This document shows positions 56,760 to 64,000 of a stretch of DNA of 64,000 nucleotides, in pieces. The notes under the pieces are model-generated. The model was given only the letters and a program-made list of their open reading frames with translations. It made no database searches and was not told the DNA's origin. The DNA comes from Halomarina salina (GTDB taxonomy: Archaea > Halobacteriota > Halobacteria > Halobacteriales > Haloarculaceae), in assembly GCF_023074835.1 (NCBI RefSeq), contig NZ_JALLGW010000006.1, positions 35,197-99,196 of the forward strand. Direction: 5' to 3'. The position numbers and the translations under genes are program-made. Position 1 is the stretch's first letter. Each line of letters begins with the position of its first letter.

Positions 56760-57764
56760 GTGAGCGCACGCCGTTCGCGGGCGTCGGCGATTCCGTTCGA
56801 CCTCATCCTCGTCCTGCTGTATCTGGGGCTGGTCTACGGACTCTTCACGTCGAATCTACTCGGTTCGCCGGGGAGCACGCTCCGCATCCTCGTCACACTC
56901 CCGTTGCTCGTGTTCGCTCCGGGGTACGCGCTCGGCGCGGCCGCGTTCCCCCACGCACCGTCCGGGGAGCGACGCGGCTCGCTGCTCGACCGGGTCCGGG
57001 AACGCCCCACCGGCATCGACACGACCGAGCGGGTCGCGCTCGGGTTCGGCCTCTCGCTGACGCTCCTCCCCATCGTCGGCGTCCTCGTCGCGTTCGAGAC
57101 GGGGCCGTTCACCGCGGACACGTCCATCGTCGCGCTCTCGGGCGTCGCGGCGCTGTTCACCATCGTCGCGGCGATCCGACGCTGGCGGCTCTCGGCCGAG
57201 GAGCGCTACGGCCTCCCGTTCGGCGTCTGGGCCGACTCCATGGGTCGGTCACAGGAAGGGTCGGGGACCGACGTGCTCCTGTCGGTGGGGCTGGGTGTCT
57301 CGGTCGTCCTCGCGCTCGCCGCGGGCGGGTTCGCCATCGCCTCGCCCCTCGACGGCGAGCAGTTCAGCACGCTCGGGGCGGGTCACATCAACGACGAAGG
57401 CGAGTTCGTCCTCGGTCCCAGCGAGGAGCTCACCGAGAACATCACCGCCGGGGAGACCGTCGACTCGGCGTTCCTCGTCAAGAACGACGAGGAGCGGGCG
57501 ACCGAGTACACCGTCGTCGTCCAGATCCACCGCGTCGACGACCAGGGGAACACGTTCCAGAGCAGCGAGATCAACCGCTACCGACAGACGATCGAACAGG
57601 GAGCGACGTGGATCAACCCCCACCAGGTGACGCCCCGTATCCAGGGGACGAACGTCCGCATCGTCTACCTCCTGTACGCCGGGCCGGTCCCGGCCGGTGC
57701 GAGCACCGCCAACGCGGACGAGTACGCGTTCCACGCGATAAACGTCACCGCGGGCGACGAGTAA
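56760..57764 (+). CDS. DUF1616 family membrane protein
   Basis: The product is 334 residues from a GTG start. Four hydrophobic segments lie in the first half (about 13-32, 41-60, 92-113 and 122-142), with LVTLPLLVFAPGYALGAAAFP characteristic of DUF1616, and a fifth lies at about 170-195. The C-terminal domain (about 200-334) is extracellular and beta-rich: ITAGETVDSAFLVKNDEERATEYTVVVQIHRVD, ending in INVTAGDE. DUF1616 proteins accompany archaeal surface-glycan gene clusters; their function is not established. It shares an upstream motif with the next two genes. Confidence 0.87.
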   Translation: MSARRSRASAIPFDLILVLLYLGLVYGLFTSNLLGSPGSTLRILVTLPLLVFAPGYALGAAAFPHAPSGERRGSLLDRVRERPTGIDTTERVALGFGLSLTLLPIVGVLVAFETGPFTADTSIVALSGVAALFTIVAAIRRWRLSAEERYGLPFGVWADSMGRSQEGSGTDVLLSVGLGVSVVLALAAGGFAIASPLDGEQFSTLGAGHINDEGEFVLGPSEELTENITAGETVDSAFLVKNDEERATEYTVVVQIHRVDDQGNTFQSSEINRYRQTIEQGATWINPHQVTPRIQGTNVRIVYLLYAGPVPAGASTANADEYAFHAINVTAGDE

Positions 57765-58494
57765 CGCGGCGCTCCCTCGTCTGCGTCCGTCCACAGTCCG
57801 CCACAGTTCGCTCCGCTTCGCTCGCACCGTTCTCGCGCCGACTCACTCCTGTTCAGTCGCTTCTAGCCGGTCGCTCCAGCGTTCATCGCTCCACGGACCC
57901 GGCGCTCCTGACCCCCTCGACGCGTTCCGTGAGCCGCCGCTGTGACCACCGCCGGCTGATACGTCCAGGTGGGCCTCCCTGCCGTTCCGTCTCCCCGTGG
58001 CCCCGTCCTCGCCGCTGCTCGACGCCGTGAGGGTCGACACGACGGACAGCCGCAACCCCGAGCGACCGCCGGGCGCTCGCTCCCTCGACCGACGACGGTA
58101 CCGGACTCCCGTTGTACCGGACCGCTGTGGTACCGAGTCACTGTCTACCGTGCGAGCGTTACGACCACCCGACGACCGGTGGTCGAGGGGAACCGACGGC
58201 CGTTCCAGGGTGTGTCGACCCGTGGTCGCTCCCGTGTGCTCCGTAGTCGTCCGGAGATGGGGGGTCTGTGGACCGTTCACGGTGTCTGACGTGCGTCGGA
58301 TAGTTTGGGGTTAACGGATGTTTGACGGTCTCTGTGGCCTACTTAGGCGGTGACCTGTCTCGGTTTACTACATCCCTATCCAGCGGCCGTCTTCGGCGGT
58401 TTCGACTGCAAGTTCCACATAACAAAGCGTCACACGAGGGTGTAGACTAGTAGCTGAACTCGGCGCCCCACGGGCGTCGAGGTCTACCACATCC
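57765..58494. other. long intergenic region before the GT2 gene
   Basis: No supported gene in 730 bp. Frames are short or Arg/Thr-rich. The right end has AT-richer DNA (GGTTTACTACATCCC at about 58359, and the shared element at 58418-58433), pointing to a promoter with a long leader for the GT2 gene. Confidence 0.4.
58418..58433 (+). promoter_or_regulatory. shared TAACAAWGCG element before the GT2 gene
   Basis: CATAACAAAGCGTCAC matches the sites at 56688 and 59715. It is about 165 bp upstream of the glycosyltransferase start and 62 bp upstream of the small ORF at 58495. Confidence 0.5.
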
Positions 58495-58608
58495 ATGCAG
58501 GACGCACACGAACTACGAGAGACGACGGGGAGCGACCGGCCACACGGCACTGTCGCCCACGACGAGCTTGCTGCCGTGCAGACGGCAGGTGGTGGCCGTG
58601 TACCGTAA
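58495..58608 (+). CDS. possible 37-codon upstream ORF
   Basis: An ATG at 58495 opens MQDAHELRETTGSDRPHGTV...AAVQTAGGGRVP, ending with TAA at 58606-58608, 11 bp inside the GT2 frame. Overlap with the downstream GTG start suggests translational coupling. The composition is acidic at the start, but there is no homology evidence. Confidence 0.3.
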   Translation: MQDAHELRETTGSDRPHGTVAHDELAAVQTAGGGRVP

Positions 58609-59638
58609 CCAGTCCATCGGGGTCGTCGTCCCCGCGTACAACGAGGCTGGTCTCGTCGGCGACGTCATCGAGACGATGCCGACGTTCGTCGACCGCGTGT
58701 ACGCCATCGACGACCGCTCGACCGACGAGACGTGGGCCGAGATCCGCGCGGCCGCCGAGCGCGTCAACCGCCAGCGAGCGGGTAGCGGCGCGGACTCCGA
58801 CCGAGAGTCGGAGTCCGAGGCGGCTACCCCCCTCGCCGACGGTGGCGTCGCACACGACGGTCCCGTGGTCCCCCTCCGGAACGACCGGAACATGGGGCGC
58901 GGCGCGAGCGTCAAACGCGGCTTCGAGCGCGCGCTCGCCGACGGCATCGACATCGTGGCGATGATGGACGGCGACGGCCAGATGGACCCGCAGGTGCTCG
59001 ACCACCTCCTCGACCCCATCGTCGAGGACCGCGCCGACTACACGAAGGGCAACCGCCTGATGGCGGGTGGTGGCTGGGCCGGGATGTCCCGGTTCCGCCT
59101 GTTCGGGAACCACATGCTCTCGTTCCTCACCAAGTTCTCGACGGGCTACTGGGAGGTCGGCGACTCACAGAACGGCTACGCCGCCATCTCCAGCGACATG
59201 CTCCGCCGACTGGACATCGACGGGCTGTACGAGGACTACGGCTTCGAGAACGACATCCTCGCGAAGCTGAACCTGCTCGACGCGCGGGTCGCCGACGTCC
59301 CGCACCCGGCGGTGTACGGCAACGAGACGAGCACCATCCAGTACGAGACGTTCATCCCGCGCGTCTCGGTACTGCTCGCGTCGAACTTCGGCAGACGCGT
59401 CCGCTCGAAGTACCTCCAGGGAGGGTTCCACCCGGTCGTGCTCTGCTACCTGTTCGCCGTCGTGGCCCTCCTCGTCGGGCTGGTCGGTTCGGTTTACTCG
59501 TTCGTCGTCTGGGCGCAGGGGTCGCTCGGCCCCGCGCTCGTCTCCTCGGTCGTCTTCCTGGTCGGTGGCCTCCTGCTCGTCACCGCCCTCGCGGTCGACG
59601 TGCGCCTGAACTCCCACCTCGCGGTCGACGGGGAGTGA
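58598..59638 (+). CDS. AglJ-like family 2 glycosyltransferase with C-terminal membrane helices
   Basis: The product is 346 residues from GTG 58598 (MYRNQSIGVVVPAYNEAGLVGDVIETMP), a start that matches the usual MYRxxSIGVVVPAYNE form of haloarchaeal dolichol-phosphate glycosyltransferases. VYAIDDRSTDETW, DIVAMMDGDGQMDP (DxD) and a polar insert of about 30 residues (SGADSDRESESEAATPLADGG) follow. SFLTKFSTGYWEVGDSQNGYAAISSDMLRRL is the acceptor region. Two hydrophobic helices end the protein (about 285-305 and 313-335). It probably charges a dolichol-phosphate carrier with a hexose. Confidence 0.9.
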   Translation: MYRNQSIGVVVPAYNEAGLVGDVIETMPTFVDRVYAIDDRSTDETWAEIRAAAERVNRQRAGSGADSDRESESEAATPLADGGVAHDGPVVPLRNDRNMGRGASVKRGFERALADGIDIVAMMDGDGQMDPQVLDHLLDPIVEDRADYTKGNRLMAGGGWAGMSRFRLFGNHMLSFLTKFSTGYWEVGDSQNGYAAISSDMLRRLDIDGLYEDYGFENDILAKLNLLDARVADVPHPAVYGNETSTIQYETFIPRVSVLLASNFGRRVRSKYLQGGFHPVVLCYLFAVVALLVGLVGSVYSFVVWAQGSLGPALVSSVVFLVGGLLLVTALAVDVRLNSHLAVDGE

Positions 59639-59714
59639 CCGACCGGGACGACCCGTGCGTGCCGGTAGCACGGGTACACGGTCGGTACTGACGGACCGTA
59701 GACCGTAACGGCTG

Positions 59715-59731
59715 CGTAACAAAGCGACCAC
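59715..59731 (+). promoter_or_regulatory. shared TAACAAWGCG element before the large membrane protein gene
   Basis: GCGTAACAAAGCGACCAC-type sequence, third copy of the motif, 49 bp upstream of the ATG at 59781. Confidence 0.5.
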
Positions 59732-59780
59732 ATCGTCTCTGACACCGATAGCAAATGACAGCGACCCTCCGGAGCGAACG

Positions 59781-62069
59781 ATGAAGTACGAGGACTCGGC
59801 ACGCCGACGCCGCTCGAAGCTGCTGCTCATCGTCGGCTTCCTCGGGCTCGCGCTCGCCATCGTCCGGGCGCACTTCGCTCCCGCAACCGGGTACGAGCTC
59901 TCCATCTACGGGGCGACGCCCGTCGAGGTCTGGATCGGCGTCGCGATAGCGCTGCTCGTCGCCGTCGCCGTCACCGCCCTCCGACCGAGAGGCTGGCTCG
60001 TCCCGACGAGTCTCGGCCTCGCCATCCTCGCCACGGCGACGGTCGTGTTCATGCCGACCATCCGGGGGTACTACGCCTACGGACGCGCCGACGAACTCAC
60101 ACACATGGGCTGGGCGCGTGGCATCATCAGCGGCGAGATGGGGGCGATGGACATCTTCTACCCCGGCGGTCACACCTCCGTCGGCCTCATCCACGCCGTC
60201 ACCGGCATCTCCATCCCGCACTCGATGATGCTGCTCGTCCAGCTGCTCGCGCTCGTGTTCCTCGTCTTCCTCCCGTTGACGGTCCGGACGCTGGTCGACG
60301 ACCGCGCCGGGACGGCCATCGCCACGTTCGCGGCGTGCATGTTCCTGCCCATCACGAACATCTCGACGTACCTCACGTTCCACCCGTACACGATGACGAC
60401 GCTGTTCTTCCCCGTCATCCTCTTCTTGCTGTTCGAGTACCTCTCGCGGCGCTCGCGCGGCCTCGCGAACGGCGTGACGGCGACCGGGCTGTTGCTGTTC
60501 GTCGGGGCGGTCGGGTCCATCCTCTACCACGGCCAGGTGGCGCTCAACATCCTCATCCTGTTCGCGACCATCGCGCTCGCCCAGAAGTTCTACCAGTGGC
60601 TCCCCGGGGGGAGCACCTTCGCCGACGCGCGGTCGCTGGCCGTCCCGACAGTGCTGTTCGGCGCGTTCTACGTCGTCTGGGCGTCGCGCTACCAGATCGT
60701 CTACTCGATGTTCGACATGGTGTCGACCTCCGTCCAGAAGTGGGTGGAGGGAGAGGCCGGGGCGGGCGGGGGCAGCGTCGCCAGCACCGGCGACTCCGCC
60801 TCGAAGGTCGGTATCAGCATCATCGAGCTGTTCATGAAGCTGTTCTTCGTGAAGACGGTGTTCGTCGCGCTCGCGGCCATCCTCGTGCTGGTCGCGCTCG
60901 CGGGCCGCCTCGACGACGGGCCGGAGGACCGCAACGAGGCCATCACCTACTTCGCGTACGGGGGGCTGGTGCTCGGGCCGTTCTTCCTGGCGCACTTCCT
61001 CGGTGACGTCTCGAAGTACTTCTTCCGGCACGTCGGGTTCGCGATGGTCATCGCGACCATCCTGGGCGTGGTGATGCTCCACTCGTTCTACCGGGCCATC
61101 GCCGGCGGGAAGTACGACGGCGCGCTGCGGGCCGTCGCGGCCATCGCCATCGTCGGCGGGCTGTTGCTGTCGCTCATCGTCGTGTTCCCGTCGCCGTACA
61201 TCTACCTCCCGTCGACCGGCACCACCGAGGCGGTCCACGACGGGTACAACACGTCGTTCGCCTACAACGCGAACGACACCCGCTGGAACGACATCAGGAG
61301 CGGTCCGGGACGGTTCCAGGACGCCCAGCGCACCAGCGGCGTCGTCCCGTGGGGCACCGTCACCGAGAAGAACCTCATCGCGGACAACCTGACGTCACAC
61401 TCGCCGTATCCGTACTATCTGTCGATATCGGCGTTCAACTATCAACGGGAGGTGGACGCCTATCGGGGCGCGACGTTCTCGAAGGAGGCGCTCGACTCCA
61501 TCTCCGACGAGGACGGCGTCAGCAGAGTGTTGAGCACCGGCGTGCGGAGTGACGACGGCACCCGTCTGGACAACGGACTGGTGGTGTACTACGTCGACTC
61601 CAGCTACCCGCCCGACCGGGGCTCCGACGACGACGCGTCGGCCAACGACAGCGGCGGCGAGGGCCAGCAGACCGAGGGCCCGTCGACGCAGCAGACCCAG
61701 TCACAGCCGACGGAGACCCGCACGCCCATCCCCGAGGTGACGCAGGCTCCGCCGTCGACGTCGACCCCGGCGGCCGGGAACGGCACGGCGACGGGTGGCG
61801 GGACGACTGCCGGCGGTGGCGGGAGCACCGACGCGGGCGGTGGCGGCACCGGTGGCGCGCAGACCACGACTGGCACGACCGGCGGCGGAGGCGGTACCGG
61901 CGATGGAGGCGATGGAGGCAGCACCGAGACGGGTGGTGCCACGACGACGGCTCCCTCCGGCGGGACGACCACCGCGCCGAGCACGCCGACCGGGACGACC
62001 ACGGGGACCGACGGCGGGAACACGACCGGGTCGTTCCTCCCGTTCGGCGGTCTCCTCGGGGGGATTTAA
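59781..62069 (+). CDS. large polytopic membrane protein with Thr/Gly-rich extracellular tail
   Basis: This 762-residue protein has about 11-12 hydrophobic segments up to residue 480. The first long loop holds YGRADELTHMGWARGIISGEMGAMDIFYPGGH, whose acidic pair after a helix recalls GT-C glycosyltransferases or oligosaccharyl enzymes, but no family is certain. An extracellular domain (about 485-610) with YNTSFAYNANDTRWNDIR and NLTSHSPYPYY follows. A tail of about 150 residues of Thr, Gly, Ser and Pro ends in FLPFGGLLGGI. Such a tail is a typical O-glycosylated stalk in haloarchaeal surface proteins. It shares its upstream element with the neighbouring glycan genes. Confidence 0.82.
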   Translation: MKYEDSARRRRSKLLLIVGFLGLALAIVRAHFAPATGYELSIYGATPVEVWIGVAIALLVAVAVTALRPRGWLVPTSLGLAILATATVVFMPTIRGYYAYGRADELTHMGWARGIISGEMGAMDIFYPGGHTSVGLIHAVTGISIPHSMMLLVQLLALVFLVFLPLTVRTLVDDRAGTAIATFAACMFLPITNISTYLTFHPYTMTTLFFPVILFLLFEYLSRRSRGLANGVTATGLLLFVGAVGSILYHGQVALNILILFATIALAQKFYQWLPGGSTFADARSLAVPTVLFGAFYVVWASRYQIVYSMFDMVSTSVQKWVEGEAGAGGGSVASTGDSASKVGISIIELFMKLFFVKTVFVALAAILVLVALAGRLDDGPEDRNEAITYFAYGGLVLGPFFLAHFLGDVSKYFFRHVGFAMVIATILGVVMLHSFYRAIAGGKYDGALRAVAAIAIVGGLLLSLIVVFPSPYIYLPSTGTTEAVHDGYNTSFAYNANDTRWNDIRSGPGRFQDAQRTSGVVPWGTVTEKNLIADNLTSHSPYPYYLSISAFNYQREVDAYRGATFSKEALDSISDEDGVSRVLSTGVRSDDGTRLDNGLVVYYVDSSYPPDRGSDDDASANDSGGEGQQTEGPSTQQTQSQPTETRTPIPEVTQAPPSTSTPAAGNGTATGGGTTAGGGGSTDAGGGGTGGAQTTTGTTGGGGGTGDGGDGGSTETGGATTTAPSGGTTTAPSTPTGTTTGTDGGNTTGSFLPFGGLLGGI

Positions 62070-62176
62070 GCTCGGTCGTCGCCCCCCGTCGGGAACAGAC
62101 GTAGCTGACTTCTCCGGGCCGTCTAATACCATTACACAGAATCTTTATACGGGTAAGGGTGTGCTTTCAGGCCGTA

Positions 62177-64000
62177 ATGGCACACGATGCGGCACCCGAA
62201 CCGGACAGCGAAGAAGTCGCAGACGAGGCGACTGTAGAGGACAGTAATTCACTGCTTAACAGGCGCTCGTACATGAAGCTCAGCGCGGCGGCAGCGGCTG
62301 CGATGGGGACGGCGGCCGTCACGGGGACGGCCAGCGCGGCGACCTCCCGACACGGCATCTCCTTCGACCGCGTCGTGAACGCGGTCGAGGATCTCGGCTG
62401 GGACCCCGACGGGAACGACCCGATCGACGTCCCGACCGACGAGGGCCTCCTCATCGAGGTCCCGCCCGGCGAGTACGTCTTCCCGCTCAGCGGGAGCGAA
62501 CCCCACTGCGTCAGCGGCGACCTCCGCCGCTGGGGCATCCGCGGGCTCGGCGACAGCCGGAACGACGTGACGTTCCGGACGGCGTCGGGCGACTCGGGCT
62601 ACTTCATCCGCTCGGGGTACAACTCCGAGGGACTCCTGCTGGAGAACTTCGAGTTCGACAACACGGGCGACCACACCGGCGGCGACATCGGCAACTGGCT
62701 CCGGGCGCAGGACAAGCTGATGGTGAAGGACATCGACCACGTCGGCTTCTCCGGCCGCGAGCCGTACTGCCGCTGGTCGATCCTGCCGGAGATCAAGAGC
62801 GAGAACGGCTCCGGTCGCATCGTCAACTACACCAAGACCGGCCCCTCCGTGTTCGCGGGCCACGGCGCCTCCGACGGCGCGGGTGGCGTGTTCTCTCACG
62901 ACGGGCTCCTCACCTTCGAGAACTGCGTCATCGCCAACCAGGGCGGCGACGGCGGGCTCTACACCGGGAAGCACAACGGGAAGATCGTCTACGACAGCTG
63001 TGAGTTCCGCAACAACGACATGGCGGCCATCCGGGCCGGTGCGGGCTGTGAACTCCGGAACTGCCTCGTCGTCATCGACTGGGACAACGCCCACCCCGAC
63101 AACGTCATCGACGACCAGAAGGAGCCGACCGGGACGGCCGGGCTCTACCTCTCGACGGCGGAGTACGGGAAGTCCGGCGGCGGCGTCTACAACTGTAACT
63201 TCGTCTTCAAGTCGACGTACTACAAGGGGATGGCCGGCATCCACGTCAACAACTCCGACGGGAACTTCGACATCCACGACACGCGCATCCAGGTCGACTT
63301 CGACCGGATGCCCGCCATCTGGGGCGGCAATCCCGAGGACCAGCGGTTCAGCAGCCACCAGACGCCGGAGAAGCCCTGGGGACTCGACATCCGGAACGTC
63401 AGCATCACCGGCTCCGGTAACATGCGTGGCGACGGCGCTATCTTCATCGAGAACCGCCACGGGACGACCATCGCCGACTCGTGCATCCAGACCCCGAACG
63501 CCGACGGCGTCCACATCAGCTCCGCCCGGAACTGCACCATCGAGAACACGAACATCAACGCCGGTGGTCGCGCGACGGTGTTCGACAACAGCTCCGTCGA
63601 CACCAGCGGCGTGACGAAGAACGACAGCTGTCCCCTCCCCGACACGTCGTCGCCGGTCGGCTCCGGCGGGTCCGACGACGGGACCGAGGAGACGGAGTCC
63701 CTGCGGACCCGCCTCGTCGTGGCGGCCGACGAGAACATGCGCTACCACGTTCGCGGTCAGAACACCCAGGTGGCCAGCGACAACGAGGGGCCGACGCCGA
63801 CCATCGACACCGACGACGACGGCGCGTACGGCGCGCTGGTGGCTGGCGAGTCGGTCGCCCTCACCATGGACTCGTACAGCGTCGCGCGCATCGAACCGGA
63901 AGGCGGCGCGACGCTGACGCTCGACGGCGACGTCCTGCCCCCCGAGGAGTACGGGACGATGTCGACGCCCGCGTGGGAGGTCGGCGAGGACGTCACCATC
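62177..64000 (+). CDS. Tat-exported right-handed beta-helix protein (3' end outside window)
   Basis: 608 residues are visible from ATG 62177 and the frame is still open at the window end. The signal has NRRSYMKLSAAAAAAMGTAAVTGTASA (twin Arg at 29-30). The mature part opens with GISFDRVVNAVEDLGWDPDGNDPIDVPTDEGLLIEVPPGEYVFP, then repeats short N-C-x-I/V rungs (LTFENCVIANQGGDGGLY, IVYDSCEFRNNDMAAIRAG, CELRNCLVVID, TIADSCIQTPNADGVHISSARNCTIENTNI), a pectate-lyase-like parallel beta-helix. A Gly/Ser/Asp linker (about 495-510) leads to another beta-rich domain. It probably binds or cleaves surface polysaccharide; lyase residues cannot be assigned. Confidence 0.85.
   Translation, partial: MAHDAAPEPDSEEVADEATVEDSNSLLNRRSYMKLSAAAAAAMGTAAVTGTASAATSRHGISFDRVVNAVEDLGWDPDGNDPIDVPTDEGLLIEVPPGEYVFPLSGSEPHCVSGDLRRWGIRGLGDSRNDVTFRTASGDSGYFIRSGYNSEGLLLENFEFDNTGDHTGGDIGNWLRAQDKLMVKDIDHVGFSGREPYCRWSILPEIKSENGSGRIVNYTKTGPSVFAGHGASDGAGGVFSHDGLLTFENCVIANQGGDGGLYTGKHNGKIVYDSCEFRNNDMAAIRAGAGCELRNCLVVIDWDNAHPDNVIDDQKEPTGTAGLYLSTAEYGKSGGGVYNCNFVFKSTYYKGMAGIHVNNSDGNFDIHDTRIQVDFDRMPAIWGGNPEDQRFSSHQTPEKPWGLDIRNVSITGSGNMRGDGAIFIENRHGTTIADSCIQTPNADGVHISSARNCTIENTNINAGGRATVFDNSSVDTSGVTKNDSCPLPDTSSPVGSGGSDDGTEETESLRTRLVVAADENMRYHVRGQNTQVASDNEGPTPTIDTDDDGAYGALVAGESVALTMDSYSVARIEPEGGATLTLDGDVLPPEEYGTMSTPAWEVGEDVTI

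Noticed and set aside
59580..61238. 552-codon minus-strand frame rich in Asp/Arg/Glu
   Set aside because: Antisense of a polytopic membrane protein; hydrophobic codons read in reverse produce this charged composition.

Overview
The window is haloarchaeal (Halobacteria) DNA. It is GC-rich, its proteins are strongly acidic (Asp/Glu-rich, Lys-poor), secreted proteins carry twin-arginine signals with lipoboxes or halocyanin domains, many starts are GTG with 4-bp stop/start overlaps, and the replication and regulatory genes are archaeal (Orc1/Cdc6, haloarchaeal winged-helix families, CPxCG mini zinc fingers). No rRNA, tRNA, CRISPR array or insertion sequence was recognised. Family numbers (DUFs) quoted below are from memory.

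Layout. 1-13.2 kb: a mixed chromosomal block with the end of an Asp-rich secreted protein, small haloarchaeal proteins, a YqcI/YcgG-like protein, an M48 protease, a DUF502 membrane protein, a 5'-deoxyadenosine/SAH deaminase-like amidohydrolase, an MscS channel, an orphan AbrB-type regulator, two polytopic membrane proteins and a tyrosine recombinase. 13.2-28.2 kb: a surface-glycan island with five glycosyltransferases, a DegT aminotransferase coupled to a Gfo/Idh oxidoreductase, a formyltransferase, a methyltransferase/helical-barrel fusion and a flippase. It is interrupted by a nucleoside phosphorylase, a mini zinc finger and an HTH/PIN toxin-antitoxin pair. 28.2-39.7 kb: a second M48 protease, a VapBC pair, a two-gene copper operon (multicopper oxidase plus double-domain halocyanin), a peroxiredoxin, a four-gene nucleoside-type BMP ABC transporter and MsrA.

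39.7-44.4 kb is a replication and partition module: a 13-unit 9-bp tandem array, parA, an acidic partner gene, orc1/cdc6 on the opposite strand, and a 1.4-kb AT-richer intergenic region. Eight near-identical 20-bp origin-recognition-box-like repeats lie here, six of them in the orc1 intergenic region in inverted arrangement, and one abuts the orc1 start codon. This is a very likely replication origin. Whether it is chromosomal or belongs to a secondary replicon cannot be decided from the window.

44.4-64 kb: a DUF7344-type membrane regulator, another mini zinc finger, glmS (glucosamine-6-phosphate synthase), a DUF4129/DUF7269/DUF58/DUF7519 operon facing a MoxR ATPase, several tiny haloarchaeal proteins, a second DUF7344 protein, a PadR-like regulator, and a second surface-polysaccharide block. 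That block comprises a DUF1616 protein, an AglJ-like GT2, a large membrane protein with a Thr/Gly-rich tail and a Tat-exported beta-helix protein cut by the window end. Three genes of this block share an upstream motif built on TAACAAWGCG. GlmS, the aminotransferase/oxidoreductase/formyltransferase set, the glycosyltransferases and the flippase are together consistent with assembly and export of an amino-sugar-containing surface glycan (inference).
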